From: Oscillospiraceae bacterium
Lineage (GTDB): Bacteria > Bacillota > Clostridia > Oscillospirales > Oscillospiraceae
DNA: 64,000 nt
Assembly: GCA_017440925.1 (NCBI GenBank)
Contig: JAFSAP010000034.1
Location: 1 to 64,000 of the forward strand
Direction: 5' to 3'
The notes under the pieces are model-generated. The model searched no databases, had not been told where the DNA came from, and worked only from the letters and a program-made list of their open reading frames with translations. This document shows, piece after piece, positions 50,248-58,590 of the stretch. The position numbers and the translations under genes are program-made. Every line of letters begins with the position of its first letter. The stretch's first letter is position 1.

Positions 50248-53200
50248 ATGGAAGCTTTGTTTTTAAAACTGGTCAATATGAGCATCACGGCAAGCTGGCT
50301 GGTTCTGGCTGTCATAGCAGTGCGCCTGGTGTTCCGCAGAACACCCAGGTGGATACTTTGTCTGCTTTGGGGATTGGTTGCTTTGCGGTTGATTGTTCCT
50401 TTTTCCATCGAGAGTGCATTTAGCCTCATTCCCAGCGCACAGCCGCTGCCTCAGAATATAATCTACACAGCACAGCCAGAGCTTCAGAGCGGTATTTTCA
50501 TCATCGACAATACGGTTAATCCCATGCTGGCATCCAGCATGACACCCATTGAGCCTGCCAGTGCCAATCCAACGCAGATCTGGTCGTTCATCTTGTCTCA
50601 GATCTGGATCTTAGGTTTGGTTTTAATGATGGTGTACACCGCTATCAGCTATCTGCTTCTGAAGCGGAAAGTTGCAGCGGCAATTCCGCTGGGCAGGGGA
50701 ATCAAACAGTGTGAATTTGTAGATTCTCCCTTTGTGCTGGGCTTTTTGCGCCCGGTGATCTATCTGCCTTTCGATATGGCAGAATCGGATATGGCCTATG
50801 TTCTTGCCCATGAGAAAGCCCATATCCGCCGGAAAGACCACTGGTGGAAGCCATTGGGTTTTCTCCTTCTGAGCATTTACTGGTTCAATCCGCTGTTGTG
50901 GGTGGCCTATATCCTGTTATGCCGGGATATTGAGGCAGCCTGCGATGAACGTGTCATCCGGGATATGGGCAAGGATGCCCGCCGGGCTTATTCCATGGCA
51001 CTGCTGAACTGCAGTGTTCACCGCAGACGAATCGCAGCTTGTCCACTGGCCTTTGGGGAAGTGGGTGTGAAAAACCGTGTGCGGAGCGTTATGAATTACC
51101 GAAAACCCACATTCTGGGTTATCCTCATCGCAGTCATTGTTTCTGTGATCGTTGCAGTATGCTTTCTGACGGATCCTAAAAATACAGAGCCAGTAGCCGT
51201 GCATGTGGAGTATTTTGACCGAACCATGGCCCATCTGGAATTTGTGTATGACGAATCCTTTGGTGAAGATAACTGTCAGATCAGTGAAACCTATACACTG
51301 GAGCGTTTGGAAAATAACGTCTGGTCGGAGCTGGAAAACCGCTCTGACGAACCGGCCTCCCAGGAGATGGTTGTTGTTTCTGCAGAGGATACTGACCACG
51401 ATGCCTGGAGCATACTGAAATGGGAGGATTCCTATGGCCGGCTTCCGGAGGGCACCTTCCGCATCAGAAAGGAAATGACTGTTAAAAAGAATTCCGAAGA
51501 TGTGGAGACCTATCCGCTCTATGCGGAATTCACCATCGGTGGCACGGCGGAAAAATATATTACTTACACGCTGGAGAATCTTACTTCTACAGGAGCGGAC
51601 CTGTATGAGCATGAAAACGTCTCAGAGGATGCTCTTCTGATTTATAATACCGATGGTTTTTGGTTGGAAGTTCTGCAGAACAGACAGTGGAAATATATGG
51701 AACCCGCAGAGGAGATCCATCCTGTTATTCCACAGGAAAAGTATTATATCCGTGAACTTCATTATCCTTCCAGTCATATAGAACTGGATTGGAGCGGACT
51801 GTATGGTTCTCTGCCCAAAGGCACCTACCGTATTGCCCGGGAAATCACCCATACAGGAGCTTCGGATTTGCGCCTATGTACCGTCTACGCAGAGTTTTCC
51901 ATTCATAATCCTGTCTATACCTGGTTTGATTTTGATGCTGACAATGCAGCAAACAGACATCCTAAGGACAAGGTTATTGACCTACCTGGTATGGAGGGAA
52001 CGACATTGTCTTATGACGGGCCAACGAGTGAGATACGGATGATAACTTCAGAGGCAACGACACTGGTGTTTTCTGATGCATTGATGATTCGCAGTGCATA
52101 TTTAACAGACCTCACGGGAGATGGCGCTGCTGAGATCTGCGCATCCGTCCAGACAGATGCAGGTATGGTGGTTCAGGTATACGATCCATCAGAAAAGCAG
52201 CTTTATGTGCTTTCCGGAGATGACGGATCCTACTTCCTCACTCCAAAAGGGGACAAACTTTGTGTTCTGCGAAAAGATAACCATTGGGTTACGCTGGAAT
52301 ACGGGATCCTGGGATTCAGCAACCATTTTTCCGGCGAAAAAACATTGGAAATGCAGGAAATTGACAGCAGCCTGGAAGCGCTTACAAAGCGTGTTTCCTA
52401 TGTGGAAATCCTGAACCGCAGAGTTGTGAGCCTTTCCCGTCCGCAGGATATCGAAAAGATCATGGGATTGCTGGAAGATCTGAGACAGCAGGTGAAACCA
52501 GCCTCGGCGGATATGTTCCAAAAGGCCCAGGAAAATATGTTTGACAGTATCCAGATTACGATTCATAAAGAACTGGGTGAGAAGACACTGTTTTTGTCAG
52601 AGGATTGCAGCCTTGTCTGGGAGTATGGCAGTCAGGAAGCTTTTGTGATTTCAGATCCGGAGCCGCTGATATCCTTTGTGGAATCACTGACGGATGGTGT
52701 GCTGCGGAAAAAGACCTCCGGTGAGCCGTTTGCCTCTGTGGATGCGCCATGGGATTGGTGTAAAAACGTGACCAGGGATTCCATAGAGACTGCGGAAGTC
52801 CACGTTTGCCTGTATACATACAGATATGGAAACACCATGGGCAGCACTGTAACCAATGGTGTACTTTCCTATGATACGCTGGAAACACTCCTTTCGATTC
52901 TGAATCAAATGCCCAAAGATGCATTTGTAGAAGACGAAATGTTAGAAAAAGACAGCTTCCATGGTTTTTTCATTGACCAGCAAAAAACGAACAGTGCGGT
53001 GGCACTGGTGGATGGTGTGAATGATCTTGCGGTGATCATTCGCTGCCAGAATGGGGAAATCACCATGCTTCTGACGGATGAAATGGATAAAGTGAGGCAG
53101 GATCTTGGTTATTATCTGGAGCCTACCCAGCTGTGGAGCATCCGGGATCAACGTCTTGGGGCATTCATGCAGGAAGTTTTTTCGGATCCGCCTGTCATCA

Positions 53201-53643
53201 CCTATAGTGTTGGCGCGGAATATGACTGGCAGGATGTGATTCCCTTCCAGTCCGGCGATTTCAACCTGGAACTGCGGCTGCCGGAAGGCTGGGAAATGGA
53301 GGAAGTTTCCCGGAAGGACAATTCCGGTATCCGCTGCCGCCCGGAGGGAATAACGGATGGCTGGATCTATTTCAGCTTCTGGCCTGATGGATATGCGCCT
53401 GTGGAAGAGGGCCGGTATATCAGCGAAGGAAGATATAAGGGCTGGATGCGGCAAGTCAGTTACCCCGGGGAAGTAGCCACAACGAATAGCCTTGAAACCC
53501 GCTATGCCATATGGTCCTATCAGAAATATGATATGGGTATAGGTGCCTTTGCGATCATCAATGATGGTGCTGACACTTGGTTCCCGGAATACCAGGATCA
53601 GATATCGGATATGATAACCCTCTCAACGTTTACGTTAGAATGA
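50248..53643 (+). CDS. BlaR1/MecR1-type M56 metallopeptidase sensor 1, giant ectodomain
   Basis: Of 1131 residues, the first ~310 form the membrane-embedded M56 peptidase module: helices at about 5-27 and 34-52, one near 110-135, the zinc motif HEKAH (H188, E189, H192), the EAACDERV segment with the third ligand, and a final helix at about 288-308. The remaining ~820 residues lie outside the cell, with repeated beta-rich units (two LPEG/LPKGTYRI-type repeats near 400 and 530) and no penicillin-binding SxxK serine domain that I can recognise. It therefore senses something other than beta-lactam by acylation, then cleaves BlaI. GGGGAGG precedes the start. Confidence 0.88.
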   Translation: MEALFLKLVNMSITASWLVLAVIAVRLVFRRTPRWILCLLWGLVALRLIVPFSIESAFSLIPSAQPLPQNIIYTAQPELQSGIFIIDNTVNPMLASSMTPIEPASANPTQIWSFILSQIWILGLVLMMVYTAISYLLLKRKVAAAIPLGRGIKQCEFVDSPFVLGFLRPVIYLPFDMAESDMAYVLAHEKAHIRRKDHWWKPLGFLLLSIYWFNPLLWVAYILLCRDIEAACDERVIRDMGKDARRAYSMALLNCSVHRRRIAACPLAFGEVGVKNRVRSVMNYRKPTFWVILIAVIVSVIVAVCFLTDPKNTEPVAVHVEYFDRTMAHLEFVYDESFGEDNCQISETYTLERLENNVWSELENRSDEPASQEMVVVSAEDTDHDAWSILKWEDSYGRLPEGTFRIRKEMTVKKNSEDVETYPLYAEFTIGGTAEKYITYTLENLTSTGADLYEHENVSEDALLIYNTDGFWLEVLQNRQWKYMEPAEEIHPVIPQEKYYIRELHYPSSHIELDWSGLYGSLPKGTYRIAREITHTGASDLRLCTVYAEFSIHNPVYTWFDFDADNAANRHPKDKVIDLPGMEGTTLSYDGPTSEIRMITSEATTLVFSDALMIRSAYLTDLTGDGAAEICASVQTDAGMVVQVYDPSEKQLYVLSGDDGSYFLTPKGDKLCVLRKDNHWVTLEYGILGFSNHFSGEKTLEMQEIDSSLEALTKRVSYVEILNRRVVSLSRPQDIEKIMGLLEDLRQQVKPASADMFQKAQENMFDSIQITIHKELGEKTLFLSEDCSLVWEYGSQEAFVISDPEPLISFVESLTDGVLRKKTSGEPFASVDAPWDWCKNVTRDSIETAEVHVCLYTYRYGNTMGSTVTNGVLSYDTLETLLSILNQMPKDAFVEDEMLEKDSFHGFFIDQQKTNSAVALVDGVNDLAVIIRCQNGEITMLLTDEMDKVRQDLGYYLEPTQLWSIRDQRLGAFMQEVFSDPPVITYSVGAEYDWQDVIPFQSGDFNLELRLPEGWEMEEVSRKDNSGIRCRPEGITDGWIYFSFWPDGYAPVEEGRYISEGRYKGWMRQVSYPGEVATTNSLETRYAIWSYQKYDMGIGAFAIINDGADTWFPEYQDQISDMITLSTFTLE

Positions 53644-53651
53644 TCTGTTGC

Positions 53652-53686
53652 AGCCCATCCCTTCAAATGCGAAGGGATGGGCTTTT
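53652..53686 (+). terminator. Terminator of BlaI/BlaR1 system 1
   Basis: A perfect 13-bp stem (AGCCCATCCCTTC / GAAGGGATGGGCT) with a 6-base loop followed by TTTATT. Confidence 0.9.
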
Positions 53687-53719
53687 ATTAAATGAATTCT
53701 TAAGATTTGCTGAAGGTGG

Positions 53720-53774
53720 TTGACAAGGTTGGTTTAATCTGTTAAACTTCGAATGTAAGGTTTAATGCGTTAAA
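53720..53774 (+). promoter_or_regulatory. Promoter and two BlaI-type operators of system 2
   Basis: TTGACA (53720-53725), 17 bases, TAAACT (53743-53748). Palindromes TTTAATCTGTTAAA (53733-53746) and TTTAATGCGTTAAA (53761-53774) occupy the same relative positions as in system 1, but the outer bases are TTTAA/TTAAA instead of TCTAA/TTAGA. Confidence 0.84.
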
Positions 53775-53802
53775 TCAAATTTAGTATACAGGAGGTAAGC
53801 AT

Positions 53803-53877
53803 ATGACATTTTCTCCCCTTTACACACTGCTGGGTGCTATGGTGATTTCTTTTCTTGCCTCTTTTGGCATCCGGTAA
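53803..53877 (+). CDS. 24-residue hydrophobic peptide
   Basis: An open frame MTFSPLYTLLGAMVISFLAS followed by FGIR and a stop is preceded by CAGGAGG at 8 bases, one of the best ribosome sites in the region. The peptide is one membrane helix with a C-terminal arginine. As the first gene of the BlaI2-controlled operon it may be a membrane modulator of the sensor or a small toxin-like or signal peptide. No known family is claimed. Confidence 0.6.
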   Translation: MTFSPLYTLLGAMVISFLASFGIR

Positions 53878-53902
53878 CAGACAACAGAAAGGATGAACAC
53901 AA

Positions 53903-54811
53903 ATGAAAAGAACATGGAATATTTTACTGGTAATGCTCATGACCACAGCGTTGCTGGCTGGCTGTGCTTCCGATAGCAATACGCTGCATGCGCAAACACT
54001 TCCGGAAACCATTCCCGAAACAACGGTGTCTGCAGAAACCCTCCCGGAAACCCAGGCCACCGAAGTACCTACCGAATCCCCTACTGAGGCTCCTGCGGAA
54101 GCACCCTTTGTGGTGGAAATCAAGCCAGTCATTACTGAAACCCAGACCCAGGTCACTGTAACCACCGCGGATGAATTTCTGAAAGCACTTGCTCCCAATA
54201 CAGAAATTATCGTGGATGCAGAATTGATCGACTGGAGCAAGGCTGCAGGATATGGAAAGACAAATGGTGAATACTACCGTTGGGAAGACCCCTTTGATGG
54301 TCCGGAACTGATCATCACTGGTGTCTCCAACCTGACCATCCGGGGCGCAGGGGAGGATCACACCGAAAATGTCCTTTCTGCTGTACCCAGATATGCCTAT
54401 GTGGTGATGTTTGAAAACTGCAGCAACATTCATGTGAAGGGTCTGACCGTAGGCCATACAGAGGAACCTGGTTCCTGCCGGGGCGGTGTCCTGGGATTCC
54501 GCAACAGCCAGGATATTCTGGTTGAAGATTGCGGTCTTTATGGCTGCGGTACCGTTGGTGTCATGGGTGAAAGCAGCAAGAATATGCAGATCGTAAACAA
54601 CGACATCTACGAATGCAGTGTCGCCGGCATGGAGTTTACCAACTGCGATGATGTCAGTGCAGACGGTAATACCATCCGGGACATCGGAACACCCGAATAT
54701 CCCGGGCGGGATTTCCGGGTATACAGCTGTGGTACCATCACCTGCAACGGTGAGTCTGTCCACGATTTCAGCCCCCGTGAGGGTGCGGCATTCTTTGTGG
54801 GAGAGGGATAA
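53903..54811 (+). CDS. Lipoprotein with right-handed beta-helix domain
   Basis: The 302-residue protein has a lipoprotein signal peptide with lipobox LLAGC (cysteine near 21), a Thr/Pro/Glu-rich linker (about 30-70) able to cross the cell wall, and a region of parallel beta-helix repeats (about 135-285) with phrases such as NCSNIHVKGLTVGH, NSQDILVEDCGLYG and NCDDVSADGNTIRD. Such domains often bind or cleave polysaccharide. The gene ends 2 bases before BlaI2 and may supply the sensor system with a surface ligand-binding partner. Confidence 0.8.
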   Translation: MKRTWNILLVMLMTTALLAGCASDSNTLHAQTLPETIPETTVSAETLPETQATEVPTESPTEAPAEAPFVVEIKPVITETQTQVTVTTADEFLKALAPNTEIIVDAELIDWSKAAGYGKTNGEYYRWEDPFDGPELIITGVSNLTIRGAGEDHTENVLSAVPRYAYVVMFENCSNIHVKGLTVGHTEEPGSCRGGVLGFRNSQDILVEDCGLYGCGTVGVMGESSKNMQIVNNDIYECSVAGMEFTNCDDVSADGNTIRDIGTPEYPGRDFRVYSCGTITCNGESVHDFSPREGAAFFVGEG

Positions 54812-54813
54812 AA

Positions 54814-55176
54814 ATGGAAACACCGAAGATATTTGAAAGTGAATACCGGTTCTGCCTGCTTCTGTGGGAGCATGAGCCGGTGAATTCTACCAAACTGGTG
54901 GCCCTGTGCAAAGACCAGCTGGGCTGGTCAAAGGCCACAACCTACACAGTGATCCGCCGCTTATCCGAGCGGGGTATCATTCAGAACGAGAACACCATCG
55001 TTTCTTCCCTCATCTCCAAGGAAGAGGCACAGAGCTCCCGCCTGGAGGAAATGGTGGAGGAAACCTTTGAAGGCTCCATGCCTGCCTTTATTGCGGCATT
55101 CTCCAAAAGCAGAAAACTGACAAAGAAGGAAGTGGATCAGCTTCAGGCGCTGATTGATAGCTTCCAGGAGGAATGA
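54814..55176 (+). CDS. BlaI/MecI/CopY family repressor 2
   Basis: The 120-residue paralogue of repressor 1 shares FESEYRFCLLLWEHEPVNST, WSKATTYTVIRRLSERGII and the C-terminal helices. It probably recognises the TTTAANNNNTTAAA dyads upstream of its operon, which differ from those of system 1. It sits between the lipoprotein and BlaR1-2 genes with gaps of 2 and 3 bases. Confidence 0.92.
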   Translation: METPKIFESEYRFCLLLWEHEPVNSTKLVALCKDQLGWSKATTYTVIRRLSERGIIQNENTIVSSLISKEEAQSSRLEEMVEETFEGSMPAFIAAFSKSRKLTKKEVDQLQALIDSFQEE

Positions 55177-55179
55177 GTT

Positions 55180-57912
55180 ATGGCGGATGTTTTTCAGACC
55201 ATATTGACCACCAGCTTTCATGGAAGCATTGTGATCCTTGCGGTACTGCTTTTGCGGCTGGTGCTTCGGAAGGCACCGAAGAAATTTATCTGTCTGCTAT
55301 GGATGCTGGCAGGCATCCGTCTGTTGCTGCCTGTTCCTATTGAAAGCGCCTACAGCCTCCAGCCACAGAGCATTCAGATTTCCATCCCGGATGGCGTAAT
55401 GGCAGTGCTGCCCATCATCTGGATTGCACTGGCGGCAGGCATCGGCTTGTACAGCATTGGCTCCTATATCCATCTGCGCCGCCAGGTTTTTGATGCAGTG
55501 AAGATCCCCGGTGGCTGGGAGTCTGACCGGATCGAAACGGCCTTTGTGCTGGGCTTCATCAAGCCGAAGATCTATATCCCCACCGGTATGTCCCGGGAGA
55601 CCCAGCGGCAGATCCTGGCCCACGAACGAACCCATCTGGATAAGGGTGACCACTGGATCAAAATGATCGGCTTTCTGGCGTTGGCATTCCATTGGTTCAA
55701 CCCCTTGGTGTGGGTTAGTTACATACTCCTGTGTAAGGATATTGAAATGGCCTGTGATGAGCGGGTTGTGCAGTTCATGGAGCTGGAGGAACGAAAAGCC
55801 TATTCCTCTGCGCTGCTCCGGTGCAGCACCAACCGGGCCCACTATGCAGCCTGCCCTGTGGCCTTTGGTGAGATCAGTGTCCGCTACCGTATCAAATCCA
55901 TTTTAAATTACCGCAAGCCCAGTTTTTGGCTGAGCCTGCTGGCTATCCTGGCATTTGTTTTCGTGGCAGTGTGCCTTATGACCAGTCCCCAGAGAACTGT
56001 GGAAGTGCCTGTGGATGCAGATGTTCCTCTGCGGGAGATCAGTCAGCAGGATCCGGCGGAACTGACACCGGTGGTGTTACCGGAACTGGAACCCAATCCC
56101 GATTGGGGCGTGGATGTGATCATGGATGCCACCTCTCCCACCGGAGGCAAGATCGTCTATGTGGTGGAAGAGCGGTTTGCAGCCGCCTCTGAATCCATCA
56201 CCATGAGAGACGGGATCCTGGAACGCTGGAATGGCACTGCCTGGGAAGCGGTTCCCAGCAAGTCCGGCCAGACCCACATTTTTGAAAAGTTTGGTATCGG
56301 CTTTGCCCAGAGCCGGGAACGGGATGTAAACTATTTCCAGGAGGATCTGGACTGGACGCTGTCCTATGGCGCTCTGCCTGCCGGTGATTACCGGATCTGC
56401 CAGACCATTGAAAGTGTCAGCGATTCTGCAACCTTCCGTACTGCCTTCCACATTTACCGGGAGGAATTGCCCTCTGATGAGAAAGCAGCCCTGGAACGTT
56501 GCGAAACAGCCCTTGCAGCTCTGGTGGAGGGGGATCCCTATTCTATTTTGCTGTCCGAAACCGCTCCGGATGGAAAGGTTTATCCCGTCAAGCAGATCAC
56601 CAAGACCCAGGGCAGTGCCCGTATCGATCACTATCTGGGTGACTACTGTGTCTCCAGCAACAATTCGGAAGAAGCTTTCTTCTACGGTACTACACTCTGG
56701 GATGCACCCTTCCATGTCAACCAGAACCGTCAGTTCCTGTTCCCGGAGGGACAGTCAGTGATCTCTCAGGAGGAGATTTCCTTCTGCTCTGCCTGGGAGG
56801 ATTACAAGGGCATCTCCTACCGGGGAAATGATACCTTCCGGTTCAATGAAGATGGAACATTGAACTTTATTGAGCGACTGGTGCAGACACTGGATGGCAG
56901 TGGCAATGTGACTGCAGAGCATATTCGCCGTATGGAAACTGTATCCACGGAGGAAATTGGCAGCTATTCAAGCTACATTTCCGCCGTCGGCTCTTACCAG
57001 GTGCAGGATTCCTTCGATGCCACCAACGAATCTCCCTGGAATATTTTCTTCCGGGTGGACGATGACCTGTTGGCACCGGGTTCCGGCGAAATCTGGCTGG
57101 CCACCAATGCAGTGGGTGTATCCAATTACACCACCGATGGCAAGTATTGGCTGGAAAAGAAGGTGGGCAAATCCTGGCAGCGGCTTGGCGACGAAAACAA
57201 CGAAGCCAGTTGGGGCGAGGAAACCATCAAATTGGTCAGCCAAACCACCGTCCGCCAGGTGGATTGGACGGCAGACTATGGCGAGCTGGATGCCGGTGTT
57301 TACCGCATGGGCAAGCATTTTTATAACGGTTCTGAATCCATCATTCAGTATGCAGAATTTGCCATTTATCAGACCGGCGGTATCCATGGTGCAGGTGGTG
57401 AAGAAGCCCTGGCCCGTGTGGATGCAGCCATTGAGAAGCTCCAGACTACCAATTACCGGGTGGAGCAGTACGGCTCCAGCTACAGTGCCTACGGTGACGG
57501 TTTCTATCTGTCCGATGTGATCTGGAAATATGGAACCACTATGGTCAATGACTACTATAACGATGTGGGTAACTATTCCCACAGCTCCGTGGACGAGCCA
57601 GGTGATACTTTCTATGGTAGGTGGCTGGAGAGAACACATTTTCCATCAGAGTACGATTCCATCTACTTCCCGGCAGGTTACAGTGTTATCAGCGATCAGG
57701 AAATCCGGTTTGCTTTCTCCCATTCCCAGAATGCATTGGATAACCCCTGCCGTCTGTTTACCTACCGCTTTGATGATGCGGGAAATATCACCGAGATTCT
57801 GGAAGAACAGCGTGATGGACTTTGGGGTGGTTATATAACCCACTACATCGTCACCGACACGCCGGAAGAGGAGATACGGTCCTGGGTGGAAGCAAAGAAA
57901 GCAGAACGCTGA
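55180..57912 (+). CDS. BlaR1/MecR1-type M56 metallopeptidase sensor 2
   Basis: The 910-residue protein has the same M56 module as sensor 1, but shorter at the N-terminus. The zinc motif HERTH is at H148-H152, the EMACDERVV segment supplies the third ligand, and the last membrane helix is at about 250-270. The ~640-residue external part carries beta-rich repeats with LPAGDYRI- and LDAGVYRM-type phrases, like those of sensor 1, and a C-terminal half with two related units around DHYLGDYCVSSNN and NDYYNDVGNYSHS. No acylable penicillin-binding domain is visible. It should cleave BlaI2 upon sensing its signal. Confidence 0.87.
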   Translation: MADVFQTILTTSFHGSIVILAVLLLRLVLRKAPKKFICLLWMLAGIRLLLPVPIESAYSLQPQSIQISIPDGVMAVLPIIWIALAAGIGLYSIGSYIHLRRQVFDAVKIPGGWESDRIETAFVLGFIKPKIYIPTGMSRETQRQILAHERTHLDKGDHWIKMIGFLALAFHWFNPLVWVSYILLCKDIEMACDERVVQFMELEERKAYSSALLRCSTNRAHYAACPVAFGEISVRYRIKSILNYRKPSFWLSLLAILAFVFVAVCLMTSPQRTVEVPVDADVPLREISQQDPAELTPVVLPELEPNPDWGVDVIMDATSPTGGKIVYVVEERFAAASESITMRDGILERWNGTAWEAVPSKSGQTHIFEKFGIGFAQSRERDVNYFQEDLDWTLSYGALPAGDYRICQTIESVSDSATFRTAFHIYREELPSDEKAALERCETALAALVEGDPYSILLSETAPDGKVYPVKQITKTQGSARIDHYLGDYCVSSNNSEEAFFYGTTLWDAPFHVNQNRQFLFPEGQSVISQEEISFCSAWEDYKGISYRGNDTFRFNEDGTLNFIERLVQTLDGSGNVTAEHIRRMETVSTEEIGSYSSYISAVGSYQVQDSFDATNESPWNIFFRVDDDLLAPGSGEIWLATNAVGVSNYTTDGKYWLEKKVGKSWQRLGDENNEASWGEETIKLVSQTTVRQVDWTADYGELDAGVYRMGKHFYNGSESIIQYAEFAIYQTGGIHGAGGEEALARVDAAIEKLQTTNYRVEQYGSSYSAYGDGFYLSDVIWKYGTTMVNDYYNDVGNYSHSSVDEPGDTFYGRWLERTHFPSEYDSIYFPAGYSVISDQEIRFAFSHSQNALDNPCRLFTYRFDDAGNITEILEEQRDGLWGGYITHYIVTDTPEEEIRSWVEAKKAER

Positions 57913-57926
57913 TCCCCAAACAAACC

Positions 57927-57952
57927 GCCCGGAGAGAAAATCCTCTCCGGGC
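57927..57952 (+). other. Hairpin between BlaR1-2 and the sigma factor gene
   Basis: A perfect 10-bp stem (GCCCGGAGAG / CTCTCCGGGC) lies 15 bases after the BlaR1-2 stop but is followed by A residues rather than T. It may be a weak terminator or a processing site, leaving it open whether the sigma factor is co-transcribed. Confidence 0.5.
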
Positions 57953-58035
57953 AAAAAATAATCAGAAAATGTGTGACCGATCCAATATAAAATCCCTCTT
58001 ACAGGGTGAGAACAAATACAAAGGAGGTGACTGGA

Positions 58036-58590
58036 GTGGAAGATGAAAAGATCATCGATCTGTACTTTGCAAGAAACGAGGATGCTATCTGTCAGACGGA
58101 TGCGGCCTATGGAAAGAAACTGTTTTTCCTGGCGGACCGGATTTTGCAGGATCCCCAGGATTCCGAGGAATCCGTCAGCGATACGTATATGAAGACCTGG
58201 CAGATGCTGCCTCCCCACAGGCCGACTTATTTGTATGCCTTCCTTGCAAAGCTTTGCAGAAATTTCGCTCTGGGTAAATTGGATTGGAAAAACGCAGCCA
58301 AAAGAAAGGCAGAAGTGGTGTCCTTGACAGAGGAAATGGAGCTGTGCATTCCGGATCAAAAAAGAGAGGCAGAAGCAGACAGCAGGGAGATTGGCAGAGC
58401 CATGAATCAGTTCCTGGACAGTCTTTCCCAGGAAAGCCGGGTGATTTTTATGCGCCGGTACTGGTTCTGCGATACCGTTGCAGAAATTGCCCAGCGGTAT
58501 GGCATCAGCGAAAGCAAGGTGAAAATGCGGCTGCAAAGAACACGAAACCAGCTTGCAGATTTTCTGAATAAGGAGGGGATACCGGTATGA
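58036..58590 (+). CDS. ECF-type RNA polymerase sigma factor
   Basis: This 184-residue sigma-70 family factor has region 2 (about 15-75, with DPQDSEESVSDTYMKTWQ) and region 4 (about 125-178, with DTVAEIAQRYGISESKVKMRLQRTRNQL). It lacks regions 1 and 3, as in ECF sigma factors. The start is GTG 58036, preceded by AAGGAGGTGA, a full anti-SD match. It overlaps the next gene by 4 bases, as expected for a sigma/anti-sigma pair. Its target promoters are unknown. Confidence 0.86.
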   Translation: MEDEKIIDLYFARNEDAICQTDAAYGKKLFFLADRILQDPQDSEESVSDTYMKTWQMLPPHRPTYLYAFLAKLCRNFALGKLDWKNAAKRKAEVVSLTEEMELCIPDQKREAEADSREIGRAMNQFLDSLSQESRVIFMRRYWFCDTVAEIAQRYGISESKVKMRLQRTRNQLADFLNKEGIPV

